Assembly (NCBI RefSeq): GCF_014396975.1
Contig: NZ_CP060719.1
Coordinates: 1,274,001-1,338,000 of the forward strand
Direction: 5' to 3'
From: Thermomonas carbonis
GTDB taxonomy: Bacteria; Pseudomonadota; Gammaproteobacteria; Xanthomonadales; Xanthomonadaceae
DNA: 64,000 nucleotides
Shown: positions 17,586 to 26,571 of the stretch, piece by piece
Position numbering within the stretch: position 1 is the stretch's first letter
Layout of the letters: each line of letters starts with the position of its first letter
The notes under the pieces: model-generated
What the model was told of the DNA's origin: nothing
Seen by the model: only the letters and a program-made list of their open reading frames with translations
The model's database searches: none
Position numbers and translations under genes: made by a program

Positions 17586-20260
17586 GCCGAGGCCAGCCGC
17601 AGTTCCTCACGCGCCAAGTCCTTGCGGCGCGTGCCGGGTTCGCGTTCCGCATCGGCGGCGGCCATCGCGCGTCGTGCCATCGAGGCGGCGGCATCGGGCA
17701 GGCCCGCCAGTCGCAGGGTTTCGGCGGCCATGGTCAGGTAGGGCGCGCGCAGCGTGGTCGGCACCGCGTCCCAGTCGCGGACGATGGCCTCGACCTGCGC
17801 GCGCAGGCGCTCACGAGGCAGCACTATCGCTTGCGTGCGCAACAGGCGCAGGCGCAGGCCCAACGCGCGGCGAAGGTCGCCGTTGTCGTCATCCGATGGC
17901 GTGCCCAACAGGGTCAGCCCATCCCGCGCGAAGCCTGCGGCAGCCGGGGCTTCCTCCTTCGCCCATGCGAGGTCCGATTGCGCGGTCAGCACCACCAGAC
18001 GCACGCCGCGCGATACGCGTTGCGACGGATCCGGGCGGAACGTCGCCGCTTGCCGCAGTAACGCCTCTGCTGCCGCCAGGTCGCCCTGCTCGCGCAGCAG
18101 GTCGGCTTGCAGCGCCTGCAGCCAGGGCAGGTAGAACGGCAGCAGCCGTGCCTGGTGCCGGCGGGCAGTGGCTTCCGCCGCCTGCAATACCTGCAGTGCC
18201 TCGCGCGCGCCGCCGTCGGTCGGTCGCAGGGCCTCGGCCAGGCTCACGCTGGTGCTGATCTCATCCATCGGCGCGGCATGCTTGCCGGTACGGAAACGTT
18301 GCAGGGACTTCCGCAGCTGCGCCGCCGCCGCCGCATGTCGTCCGTCCAGGATCAGCGCGCGTGCATGCGAATCCCTGGCGATCAGGCTGCGCCGGTGCTC
18401 CGCGCCGTAGCGTTCGACCGTGGCATCCCAGGCCGCGCGCTTGGCTGCGACCGCGTCGTCGAAACGGCCGGACTGGTCCAGCGCCCAGCCGTATGAACGC
18501 AGCGTGCGCAGCCGCAGCTGCAGCATCTCCTCGTCGAGTGGGTGCGGCAGGGCATCGAGCAGGCGCAACAGCGGGGGCGCGAGCCGTTGCATCTCCGCGA
18601 GCTCGTGCCGGTTTTCGGCCAGCGTGAGTTGCACGTCGAGTTGCTGCGCCAACAGGCGCGGGCGCGTTGCGCCGGCGGCGGCGACCAGTGGCCGCACCTG
18701 CGCCAACATCGCGCGTTCGCCGGCTTCATCGCCCGCCGCGCCGATGCGCAACAGGCGCAGCAGCAGTTGAGCCCGCGCGGGTCCATCAAGCGTGTCGCCC
18801 TGCGTGCCCATCGCACTGGTGGCGTCGATCAGGTCGCGCACGCTGGTGCCGCGACCACCGTCCATCGCCAGCGAGCGCGCGAACATGCCGGTCAGCAGTT
18901 CCTGCACCGCCAGCGAACTGTCGGCCTGCATCCGCACCAGTTCGGCCTGGCGTTCGGCAAGGTGTTGCTGCACCTGCGCGCGTTGCGCTTCCTTGCGCGC
19001 GATGCCGGCCTGCCACACGGAGATGCCCGTACCGGCGAGCAATGCCAGCACGGCAATCATGGCGGCGGCGGATGCAACGGCATGGCGATGCAGGAAGCGA
19101 CCCATGCGATAGCGCAGGCTCGGCACCTGCGCCGCCACCGTGCGTCCGTCCAGCCATGCCGTCAGGTCGGCGCGCAACGCATCGACGCTGTCGTAGCGCT
19201 GCTTCGGGTCGTTCTCCAGGCAACGCCCGGCGATGGCGGTGAGGTCGCCGTGCAATTGCGAGGCGAGTCGGGTCGGCGTGCCGGCGCGGCAGGCCGCGTC
19301 CTTGATCGAGGCTTGCCGCGCCGCTTCCCACAGCGGTTGCGGTTGGCCGTCCATGCGCGTCAGCCGCGTGCGCAAGGGCGTGTCGCCGGTCAGGCCATAG
19401 GGATGCGATTGCGCCAGCAACGCGTACAGCAGCACGCCCAGCTGGTAGAGGTCGGTGGCGGCGGAGATCGCCTCGCCATGCAGTTGTTCGGGCGATGCGT
19501 ACTCGGGGGTGAACGCGCGGTCGCCGGTGCGGGTGTGGCCGTCGCCTTCCTCGCCCTCCATCAACTTGGCGATGCCGAAGTCGAGCAGGAAGGCCTTGCC
19601 GTTGGCATCGACCAGGATGTTCGAGGGTTTCAGGTCGCGATGCACCACCAGTTGCAGGTGCGCGAAGGCCACTGCGTCCAGCACCTGCAGGAACAGGCGC
19701 ACGCGGCCACGCACGTCGAGCGTGCGCGCATCGCACCATGCGGTGATGCGCTCGCCCTGCACCAGCTCCATCGCGAAATACGGCGCGCCATCGGCATCGA
19801 CCCCGCCATCGAGCAGTGCGGCGATGTTGGGATGCCGCAGCCGGGCGAGGATCTGCCGCTCGCGCAGGAAGCGCTTGCGCAGGTCCGGATGGTCCATGCC
19901 GATGCGGATGCGCTTGATCGCGGCCAGCTGCTGGAAGCCGCCTTCCACGCGCTCGCCGCGATACACCGCGCCCATGCCGCCGCTGCCGAGGATGCCGGTG
20001 ACGTGCCACGGTCCGATCCGGCGCGCGATGACGTCGAGCTGCGCATCCGTTGCCGGCGTGATCGAGGACAGCAGTGATTGCGCGTCGCGTTCGAGCAGGC
20101 CGTCGGCGGCATCGGCTTCGAGCAGCGCGCGGACTTCCGCGTGCAGCGCGGGATCTCGCGCTGCGAGTTCGCCCAGCTGCGCCTGTTGTTGCGCGGCCGG
20201 CAGATCCACCCATGCATCGAACAGGTCGAGTGCGAGCCGTGCGCGTTGTTCGGAGGTCAC
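17582..20260 (-). CDS. Membrane Ser/Thr protein kinase with TPR-like C-terminus (module 1)
   Basis: 892 residues. The Hanks-type kinase domain spans about 82-350: GSGGMG at 92-97, Lys116 in AAIKR, catalytic HRDLKPSN at 207-214 and DFG at 227-229, so it should be active. One membrane helix follows at about 375-400 (AMIAVLALLAGTGISVWQAG), then about 480 residues of helical, TPR-like sequence outside the membrane. The start is GTG 20260, whose GTGA overlaps the stop of the ECF sigma gene, so translation is coupled. Sigma-plus-kinase pairs of this kind are common in Xanthomonadaceae, and the kinase is expected to act on or with its sigma factor; that link is inference here. The frame remains open to 20968, but this is shadow over the sigma gene. 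Confidence 0.88.
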   Translation of the reverse strand: MTSEQRARLALDLFDAWVDLPAAQQQAQLGELAARDPALHAEVRALLEADAADGLLERDAQSLLSSITPATDAQLDVIARRIGPWHVTGILGSGGMGAVYRGERVEGGFQQLAAIKRIRIGMDHPDLRKRFLRERQILARLRHPNIAALLDGGVDADGAPYFAMELVQGERITAWCDARTLDVRGRVRLFLQVLDAVAFAHLQLVVHRDLKPSNILVDANGKAFLLDFGIAKLMEGEEGDGHTRTGDRAFTPEYASPEQLHGEAISAATDLYQLGVLLYALLAQSHPYGLTGDTPLRTRLTRMDGQPQPLWEAARQASIKDAACRAGTPTRLASQLHGDLTAIAGRCLENDPKQRYDSVDALRADLTAWLDGRTVAAQVPSLRYRMGRFLHRHAVASAAAMIAVLALLAGTGISVWQAGIARKEAQRAQVQQHLAERQAELVRMQADSSLAVQELLTGMFARSLAMDGGRGTSVRDLIDATSAMGTQGDTLDGPARAQLLLRLLRIGAAGDEAGERAMLAQVRPLVAAAGATRPRLLAQQLDVQLTLAENRHELAEMQRLAPPLLRLLDALPHPLDEEMLQLRLRTLRSYGWALDQSGRFDDAVAAKRAAWDATVERYGAEHRRSLIARDSHARALILDGRHAAAAAQLRKSLQRFRTGKHAAPMDEISTSVSLAEALRPTDGGAREALQVLQAAEATARRHQARLLPFYLPWLQALQADLLREQGDLAAAEALLRQAATFRPDPSQRVSRGVRLVVLTAQSDLAWAKEEAPAAAGFARDGLTLLGTPSDDDNGDLRRALGLRLRLLRTQAIVLPRERLRAQVEAIVRDWDAVPTTLRAPYLTMAAETLRLAGLPDAAASMARRAMAAADAEREPGTRRKDLAREELRLASA

Positions 20261-20838
20261 GTCGGGTCGTCCTCCCCGCCGTCGCCGCCGCCCATCTCGC
20301 GATACAGGAAGGCACGGGCCTTGCGCCATTCGCGGCGCACGGTGCGCCCGGTGACGTCGAGCATGGAGGCGATCTCGGTTTCGCTCATGCCGCCGAAGTA
20401 ACGCCATTCGACGATCCTGGCCAGACGCGGATCCAGCGCTGCCAGTTTGTCTAGCGCGGCGTCCAGCGACAGCACGTCGGCGTCCGCTGCCTCCATCTGC
20501 GCGACATTTTCGTTGAGGGTGACGCGGATGTCGTTGCCGCCGCGCTTCTCCGCCATCGCGCGGCGCGCCTGGTCGACCACGATGTGGCGCATCGCCAGCG
20601 AGGCAAGCGCGAGGTAGTGCTCGCGGTCGCGCACCGGCACCTCGGCATCGGCCAGTTTCAGCCAGGCCTCGCCGACCAGCATCGTGGTGCACAGCGTGTA
20701 CTGGCCGCCGCGCTTGCGCAGCTGCTGGTGCGCGGCCGCGCGCAGGCGGTCGTAGATCAGCGCGTAGGCGCGGTCGTGCGCATCGCCATCGCCGTCGCGG
20801 GCATGCGCAAGCAATCGCGTGAACGATTCGGTTTCCAT
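20257..20838 (-). CDS. ECF-type RNA polymerase sigma factor (module 1)
   Basis: 193 residues with sigma region 2 ([24 protein letters not shown]) and a region 4 helix-turn-helix ([30 protein letters not shown]). The pattern fits the sigma-70 ECF subgroup that lacks an anti-sigma gene and is paired with Ser/Thr kinases. The ATG at 20838 is the first start before region 2; an open stretch continues upstream without homology. The kinase gene overlaps its stop by four bases. It is divergent from the trimeric autotransporter gene, which could be a target. Confidence 0.87.
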   Translation of the reverse strand: METESFTRLLAHARDGDGDAHDRAYALIYDRLRAAAHQQLRKRGGQYTLCTTMLVGEAWLKLADAEVPVRDREHYLALASLAMRHIVVDQARRAMAEKRGGNDIRVTLNENVAQMEAADADVLSLDAALDKLAALDPRLARIVEWRYFGGMSETEIASMLDVTGRTVRREWRKARAFLYREMGGGDGGEDDPT

Positions 20839-21169
20839 CGTGCGGCCCCGTGTGCGTTGCGCGACTAGGTTCGCCGATGCCCGATGTACGGGCAAGCAGT
20901 GCGCGCGGGCTTGCGATGTCCTGTGCCGACGCGGGAATGCGAGTGCGGACGTGGGGCGGTGGCGGCACGGGCCCGTGCCGCAGTCATCGGCCCGGCATGT
21001 ACCGGGCGTTGGCCGTGCCGCCGCCGGCCCCTTGCGAACCCGATGTCCTGTTCTTTCGTTGGTTCGCGAGGTGGTTGTCCAGGCCGATGAAAACGGCGCG
21101 AAAGCGGCACCGGCCCGGCACGGCACCACGCATCCGACACCTCACACCTACACGACCAAGGAAAGCACC
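20839..21169. promoter_or_regulatory. 331-bp divergent intergenic region with three palindromes
   Basis: No credible gene. An 18-bp perfect palindrome, CGGCACGGGCCCGTGCCG, lies at 20963-20980. Two looser palindromes share a GCCCG-(x)-ATGTA-(x)-CGGGC layout: TGCCCGATGTACGGGCA at 20878-20894 and a 6-bp-arm version around CATGTA at about 20990-21007. They could be operators for the sigma/kinase operon or the autotransporter. An AAGGAAA ribosome-binding site is at 21159-21165. Confidence 0.4.
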
Positions 21170-23296
21170 ATGAACATCCGCATCAAACGTTGCCCGCTGG
21201 CCCTCGCGCTGTCCGCCCTCCTGCTCCTGCCCGCCGCGGCTCCCGCCGCCGACTTCGGGGGCTGCGCCATTTCCTACAACGAGATCCTCGACTGGACCGA
21301 TGGCGGCTCCACCGCCAATGGCGGTAATGCGGTCGCCTGCGGAAACAACAACAAGGCGAACGGGATCAAGTCCACTGCATTCGGGCACACCAACACCGCC
21401 GATGGCGAAAGTTCCAGCGCGATGGGTCACCTCAACTACGCCAGCGGGCTCGAAAGCGCCGCCTTCGGCTTCCGTAACTTGGCGATGGCCGCGCATGCCT
21501 CGGCGTTTGGCTACTTCAACTCCGCGAGCGGCCTCGACAGCGCCGCGCTGGGCTTCAACAACACCGCCGAAGCCGAGGTCGCAGCCGCGGTCGGCGCACA
21601 GAACCGCGCTCGCGCGGCGGCCTCCAGTGCCTTCGGTCGCTCCAATGACGCCATGGGCCTGCGCAGCAGCGCGTTCGGTTATTCGAACGAGGCGCAGATG
21701 GACAACGCCAGTGCCTTCGGTTTCGACAACACTGCCGGCGGCCTGTACAGCGGGGCATTCGGCTACATGAACGTGGCCAGCGCGACCAGCGCAATGGCGT
21801 TCGGCACGCTCAACACCGCCAGCGGCGAAGCCAGTGGCGCCTACGGCCGCTTCAACACCGCAGAGGGCGCCCGCAGCGCGGCATTCGGTTACAACAACGA
21901 TGCGCTGGCGAACGACAGCAGCGCATTCGGCAACGCCAACACCGCCGATGCGGAGTCCGCCAACGCGCTGGGTTCGTCGAACGAAGCGCATGGCCTGAAG
22001 TCCAGCGCGGTCGGCTACCTGAACGCCGCTTCCAATACCAACGCCAGCGCGTTCGGCACCAACAACATCGCCGGCGGGGCCAACAGCAGCGCATTCGGTG
22101 TAGGCAACAAGGCAACCGCGGTCAACAGTGTCGCCTTCGGCCTCAACAACACCGCCACCGGGGTGAATGCCATGGCCTTCGGCATCGGTAGCCTTGCAGG
22201 CAACACCGGGAGCGTGGCGCTGGGCTACCAGTCAGTGGCGGACCGCGACTACGCGATCTCCGTCGGCAAGAGCGGCGGCGAACACCAGATCATCCATCTG
22301 GCCGACGGCACCCAGGACACCGACGCGGTCAACCTGCGCCAGTTGAACGCGGCGATCGCCGGCGTTTCGCTGGGCGGCGGCGTCAACCTGTTGCCGGTGG
22401 CCAATGCGTTCGGCGGCGGCGCCAGCTGGAGCAACGGCACGTTCACCGGCCCGACCTTCACCATCCAGGGTTCGAATTACTCGAACGTCGCCGCCGCGTT
22501 CGCCGCGGTCGACGGCAAGCTCACCGAACTGGCCAACGCCGGTGGTGGCGGCCAGGGCCCCGCGGGTCCGGCGGGGCCGCAGGGACCGCAGGGCGAACCC
22601 GGGCCGATGGGCCCGCAGGGTCCGCAGGGCGAGCCCGGGGGCGGCAGTGGCGAGCCGGGTCCCGCCGGCCCGCAAGGCCCGCAGGGCGAACAGGGCCCGA
22701 TGGGTCCGCAGGGTCCGGCCGGCGCGGATGCCGACCTGGGGCTGGTGGCGCAGATGATCGAAGCCGGCGACGCCGCCACGCTGGAGGCCGCCAACGCGCA
22801 TGCCGATGCCGGCGATGCCGCCACGCTCGAAGCCGCGAATGCGCATGCGGACGCGGGCGACGCCGCGACCCTGGCGGCGGCGAATGCGCATGCCGATGCC
22901 GGCGATGCGGCCACCCTGACCGCATCGAAGTCCTACACGGACGGCAAGGCGACGCAGACGCTGGCTTCGGCAAATGCCTACACCGACAGCAAGTTCGCGG
23001 CCTGGAACGACACCTTCACCCAGTACCAGCAGCAGGTGGACCTGCGCTTCCAGCGAACCGACCGTCGCATCGACCAGATCGGGGCGATGAGTGGCGCGAT
23101 GACCTCGGCGGCCATCAATACCGCCGGCCTGCCGGGCCAGAACCGCGTGGGCATGGGGGTAGGTGTGCAGAACGGCCGTTCCGCCATCGCGATCAGCTAC
23201 CAGCGCCTGGTGCGTCCGCACGCCAGCGTGTCGCTGACCGGTGCGTTCTCCTCTGGCGAGAGCAGCGTCTCTGCCGGCGCGGGCTTCAGCTGGTGA
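21170..23296 (+). CDS. Trimeric autotransporter adhesin (YadA-like) with collagen-like segment
   Basis: 708-residue surface adhesin. After a signal peptide (cleavage near 26, AAPAAD) comes a head of about 14-residue YadA-type units (SSAFG-xx-N-x-A-x-G) over residues 40-370, then a neck with DAVNLRQLN. Residues about 463-517 are Gly-X-Y collagen-like repeats ([12 protein letters not shown]) with one short break. Four copies of a 15-residue unit, [15 protein letters not shown] and variants, form the stalk. The last 90 residues are a YadA membrane anchor ending in SAGAGFSW. Three chains would form one 12-strand pore and a fibre. It probably mediates adhesion. It is divergent from ECF sigma/kinase module 1. 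Confidence 0.92.
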   Translation: MNIRIKRCPLALALSALLLLPAAAPAADFGGCAISYNEILDWTDGGSTANGGNAVACGNNNKANGIKSTAFGHTNTADGESSSAMGHLNYASGLESAAFGFRNLAMAAHASAFGYFNSASGLDSAALGFNNTAEAEVAAAVGAQNRARAAASSAFGRSNDAMGLRSSAFGYSNEAQMDNASAFGFDNTAGGLYSGAFGYMNVASATSAMAFGTLNTASGEASGAYGRFNTAEGARSAAFGYNNDALANDSSAFGNANTADAESANALGSSNEAHGLKSSAVGYLNAASNTNASAFGTNNIAGGANSSAFGVGNKATAVNSVAFGLNNTATGVNAMAFGIGSLAGNTGSVALGYQSVADRDYAISVGKSGGEHQIIHLADGTQDTDAVNLRQLNAAIAGVSLGGGVNLLPVANAFGGGASWSNGTFTGPTFTIQGSNYSNVAAAFAAVDGKLTELANAGGGGQGPAGPAGPQGPQGEPGPMGPQGPQGEPGGGSGEPGPAGPQGPQGEQGPMGPQGPAGADADLGLVAQMIEAGDAATLEAANAHADAGDAATLEAANAHADAGDAATLAAANAHADAGDAATLTASKSYTDGKATQTLASANAYTDSKFAAWNDTFTQYQQQVDLRFQRTDRRIDQIGAMSGAMTSAAINTAGLPGQNRVGMGVGVQNGRSAIAISYQRLVRPHASVSLTGAFSSGESSVSAGAGFSW

Positions 23297-23343
23297 TCGC
23301 ACGGCGGCCCGTCACGCGGCGGGCCGCCCTGCAGGCAACGGAC

Positions 23344-23895
23344 ATGAGCATGAAGAAGACACACCACGCCGTCGTGCGCCTTGCCGGCGAGGCGGATGCG
23401 CAGGCGCTTGCCTTGTTGTTGACTGAGCCGTTCATGGCGGTGAACGGGCAGGACGACGATGCGAAAGGCGGCCCGTTTCGCGATGGACAGAGACGGGATG
23501 ACATTCCCCTGCAGGAGATCCGCAGCCGCCAGATCGATACGGTGGTGGCGGAGTGCGGCGAAGGCCTGCAGGGATTCCTGCAGCTTCGCTGGGGCGAACG
23601 GGCACCGGCAAGCGGCTGGATGCGCGGGTCGGTGGAACTGCGCCGCCATTACGTGCGGGCCCGCCATCGCGGTGCCGGCGTGGCCGGATGCCTGCTGGAG
23701 CGCGCGGTGGACATCGCCCGTGCCGGCGATGCGGTTTGCATCTGGTTGAAGGTGCGCAAGGACTCGCCGCAGGCGGTGCGCTTCTACCAGAAGCACGGGT
23801 TCCGGTTGGCCGGCACGGCGATGTTCCGCGACGGAGTGCGCCTCAGGGAAACATGGGTGATGCACCGGGTCGTCTCGCAGCGGCCCGCCACCTGA
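23344..23895 (+). CDS. GNAT family N-acetyltransferase
   Basis: 183 residues with the acetyl-CoA binding region ARHRGAGVAGCLLERAVDIA (R/Q-x-x-G-x-G/A) and the motif B segment LKVRKDSPQAVRFYQKHGF. Substrate unknown. ATG 23344 and ATG 23350 are both possible. A GTG at 23293 overlapping the autotransporter stop is a third choice, but it adds an Arg-rich stretch without homology. It may be co-transcribed with the autotransporter; a strong terminator follows. Confidence 0.82.
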   Translation: MSMKKTHHAVVRLAGEADAQALALLLTEPFMAVNGQDDDAKGGPFRDGQRRDDIPLQEIRSRQIDTVVAECGEGLQGFLQLRWGERAPASGWMRGSVELRRHYVRARHRGAGVAGCLLERAVDIARAGDAVCIWLKVRKDSPQAVRFYQKHGFRLAGTAMFRDGVRLRETWVMHRVVSQRPAT

Positions 23896-23910
23896 ATCAT
23901 GGTCGGATGA

Positions 23911-23946
23911 AAGCAAAAAGCCCCGCAGAGCGGGGCTTTTTGCTTG
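23911..23946. terminator. Bidirectional rho-independent terminator
   Basis: A hairpin CCCCGC-AGA-GCGGGG is flanked by AAGCAAAAAG on the left and CTTTTTGCTT on the right, so it has a U-tract on both strands. It separates the acetyltransferase gene from the convergent rho gene. Confidence 0.92.
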
Positions 23947-23961
23947 GAGCCGTTTGTTGCG

Positions 23962-25764
23962 TCAGCGCTTCATCGAACCGAAGAACTCGTCGTTGGACTT
24001 GGTGCTCTTCATCTTGTCGAGCAGGAATTCCATCGCCGCGATTTCGTCCATCGGGTGCAGCAACTTGCGCAGGATCCAGATCTTCTGCAGCAGGTCGGGC
24101 TCGATCAGGTAGTCCTCGCGGCGGGTGCCGGAGGCATTGACGCCGATCGCCGGGTACACGCGCTTCTCGGTGATCCGGCGGTCCAGGTGCACTTCGCTGT
24201 TGCCGGTGCCCTTGAACTCTTCGTAGATCACCTTGTCCATCGCGCTGCCGGTGTCGATCAGGGCCGTCGCGATGATCGTCAGCGAACCGCCTTCCTCGAC
24301 ATTGCGCGCGGCGCCGAAGAAGCGCTTCGGGCGATGCAGGGCGTTGGCGTCCACGCCGCCGGTCAGCACCTTGCCGGAGCTCGGCAGCACGTTGTTGTAG
24401 GCGCGCGCGAGGCGGGTGATCGAGTCGAGCAGGATCACCACATCCTTCTTGTGCTCGACCAGGCGCTTGGCGCGCTCGATCACCATTTCGGCGACCTGCA
24501 CGTGGCGCGCGGCGGGCTCGTCGAAGGTGGAGGAAATCACCTCGCCGCGCACGGTGCGCTGCATCTCGGTGACTTCTTCCGGGCGCTCGTCGATGAGCAG
24601 CACGATCAGGTGCACATCGGGATGGTTGTAGCTGATCGCGCTGGCGATCTGCTGCATCATCATGGTCTTGCCGGCCTTCGGCGGGCTGACGATCAGCGCG
24701 CGCTGGCCTTTGCCTTGCGGGGCCATCAGATCGAGGATGCGGCCGGTGATGTCCTCGCTGGAACCATCGCCGCGCTCCAGCTTGAACTTCTTGCGCGGGA
24801 ACAGCGGGGTCAGGTTCTCGAACAGCGCCTTGTTCTTCGAGGCTTCGATCGGCTCGCCGTTGATGGTATCGACGATGTTCAGCGCGAAATAGCGCTCGCC
24901 GTCCTTCGGCCAGCGGATGCGGCCGGAGATGTGGTCGCCGGTGCGCAGGTTGAAGCGGCGGATCTGGCTGGGACTGATGTAGGTGTCGTCCGGGCCGGCG
25001 AGGTAGGACGCCTCGGCCGCGCGCAGGAAGCCGAAGCCGTCCGGCAGGATTTCCAGCACGCCGTCGGCGGCCACGCCTTCACCGTGGCGGGTCAGCACCT
25101 TGAGGATGCCGAAGATGATGTCCTGCTTGCGCGCGCGGGCCACGCCCTCGCTGATCTGCAACTGGTCGGCGATCTCCAGCAGCTTGTGCGCCGGCATCCG
25201 CTTGAGGTCGCCCAGCGAGTACTGCGGGAAGCCTTCCGGCACCTGCGGGTGTGGGCGTGCGACGAAGCCTTCGCCGTTGCCGCCGCCGTTGTCGTCCGGG
25301 AAACCCTGCTGGTCGCGCGGGCGGTCACGGTTGCGATCGCGGCGGTTCTTGAAGCGGTCGCGGCGGTTGCCTTGCTGGTCGCCGCCCTGATTGTTCTGAT
25401 TGTGCTGGGCGTTTTGGCCGTGCTGGCGGTTCTGGCCGTGGTGCTGGGCGTTGCCGCCGGCATCGCCGCCATCAATCGATCCGGTCGACGGTGCCGATGG
25501 CGCAGGCGTTTCGTGGGTCGCGTGGGACGCAGCGGCGGGAGCGGGAGCCTGCTGTCGGGCCGGCGGCGGAGACGGTGCCGAGGGCGGCACGGCTGCCTGC
25601 GGCGGCGAGGCCGGTGCTGGCGCGGGTGCAGCGGGCGGGGCTGCCGAAGCGGCGTCCAGCGGCGGGATGGTCAAGCTGTCCTTGGCGGCGGCGGGCTTGG
25701 CCACGCGGGTCTTGCGCACGCGCTTTTCGGCGGGTTCGCCGGGATCAACGGTCGGGTCTGACAA
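23962..25764 (-). CDS. rho: Transcription termination factor Rho with long N-terminal extension
   Basis: Hexameric RNA helicase that ends transcription at rho-dependent sites. The product is 600 residues against about 420 in E. coli. The extra 180 residues are an N-terminal low-complexity region: Pro/Ala-rich at 40-90, Asn/Gln-rich at 104-134 ([13 protein letters not shown]) and Arg-rich at 135-151. The canonical fold starts near 181 ([18 protein letters not shown]); an RNA-binding DGFGFLR motif, Walker A PPKAGKT and Walker B VVILLDS follow. The catalytic core is complete. The gene lies downstream of trxA in the same direction, the order known from E. coli, with a 263-bp leader containing a repeat. 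Confidence 0.96.
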   Translation of the reverse strand: MSDPTVDPGEPAEKRVRKTRVAKPAAAKDSLTIPPLDAASAAPPAAPAPAPASPPQAAVPPSAPSPPPARQQAPAPAAASHATHETPAPSAPSTGSIDGGDAGGNAQHHGQNRQHGQNAQHNQNNQGGDQQGNRRDRFKNRRDRNRDRPRDQQGFPDDNGGGNGEGFVARPHPQVPEGFPQYSLGDLKRMPAHKLLEIADQLQISEGVARARKQDIIFGILKVLTRHGEGVAADGVLEILPDGFGFLRAAEASYLAGPDDTYISPSQIRRFNLRTGDHISGRIRWPKDGERYFALNIVDTINGEPIEASKNKALFENLTPLFPRKKFKLERGDGSSEDITGRILDLMAPQGKGQRALIVSPPKAGKTMMMQQIASAISYNHPDVHLIVLLIDERPEEVTEMQRTVRGEVISSTFDEPAARHVQVAEMVIERAKRLVEHKKDVVILLDSITRLARAYNNVLPSSGKVLTGGVDANALHRPKRFFGAARNVEEGGSLTIIATALIDTGSAMDKVIYEEFKGTGNSEVHLDRRITEKRVYPAIGVNASGTRREDYLIEPDLLQKIWILRKLLHPMDEIAAMEFLLDKMKSTKSNDEFFGSMKR

Positions 25765-25941
25765 GGGAAATCCTCGCTAACGTTGCGAGCGCCCGCGAGT
25801 CGCGGGCGGGGTCGTGGGGAGTGGATCAGAAGGGGTGCGGCGCGCCCGAAGGCTGCATTTCGCGATGGATCGGCGCCGGGTTCAGCGGAAAACTAGCACT
25901 GGCGCGGCATGGCGCGCAACTAGGCGGCGGTGGATGGTTCA

Positions 25942-26016
25942 GTAGCCCGGACAAGGCCGAAGGCCGCATGCGGGTTGCGAGGCGGTTCCCGGGTGCGCTG
26001 CGCCTACCCGGGCTAC
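25942..26016. repeat. Inverted-repeat element between trxA and rho (GTAGCCCGG ends)
   Basis: About 75 bp bounded by GTAGCCCGG on the left and CCGGGCTAC on the right, with an internal CCCGGGTGCGCTGCGCCTACCCGGG-like hairpin. It resembles dispersed intergenic repeats seen in many gammaproteobacteria. It begins 12 bases after the trxA stop, so it may act as a trxA mRNA 3' hairpin. Confidence 0.6.
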
Positions 26017-26027
26017 GTCCGTCGAAC

Positions 26028-26354
26028 TTACAGCGACTTATCGATCATTTGCGCCAGCTGTGCCTTGCCGACCGCGCCGATCTGGGTCGCCTGCACCTGG
26101 CCGCCCTTGAACAGCAGCAGCATCGGGATCGAGCGCACGTGGTAGCGCATCGCGGTGGCCTGGTTCTGGTCGACATCGACCTTCACGATCTTGGCGCGGC
26201 CGGCGTAGGTGCCGGCGAGGTCGTCCAGCGCCGGCGCGATCATCTTGCAGGGGCCGCACCAGGGTGCCCAGAAATCGACCAGCACGGGCTGGTCGGAAGC
26301 CAGGACCTGATGGTCGAAGTCGGCGTCGGTGACGTGCAGGACGGTGTCGCTCAT
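26028..26354 (-). CDS. trxA: Thioredoxin 1
   Basis: 108 residues, the normal size of bacterial thioredoxin, with the active site WCGPC at 32-36 and the cis-proline in RSIPMLLLF. It reduces protein disulfides in the cytoplasm. rho lies downstream on the same strand and rhlB is divergent, the arrangement known from enterobacteria and xanthomonads. The 217-bp gap to rhlB should hold both promoters. Confidence 0.96.
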   Translation of the reverse strand: MSDTVLHVTDADFDHQVLASDQPVLVDFWAPWCGPCKMIAPALDDLAGTYAGRAKIVKVDVDQNQATAMRYHVRSIPMLLLFKGGQVQATQIGAVGKAQLAQMIDKSL

Positions 26355-26571
26355 GGTGTCTCCAATGGCTCACGGGGCCGTGCGCAAGGGGGCGGCGGCC
26401 GGGGTGATAGGATGATGGGGTTGCATCCCGCCACAACCAAGGCGGGTGCCGTGCCGGGAATGACCAGACCCGGAACCTGTCCCGGCAGTCTGCGTGGCTG
26501 CCCCCAATTCATGCAAGCGCGGATCGTGGCGTCCCCTGGAACGCCGCATCGAGTCCGCCGGAGGCCGCCCC

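Noticed and set aside
17582-20968. Kinase start upstream of 20260
   Set aside because: It would overlap the whole ECF sigma gene in another frame; GTG 20260 gives the standard four-base overlap.
21300-22230. Repetitive adhesin head DNA as a possible CRISPR array
   Set aside because: The repeats are codon-level (14 residues), translated, and without constant repeat or unique spacer structure.
22232-23302. Minus-strand frame opposite the adhesin
   Set aside because: Mirror of repeat codons, rich in Arg/Gly/His, with no domain.
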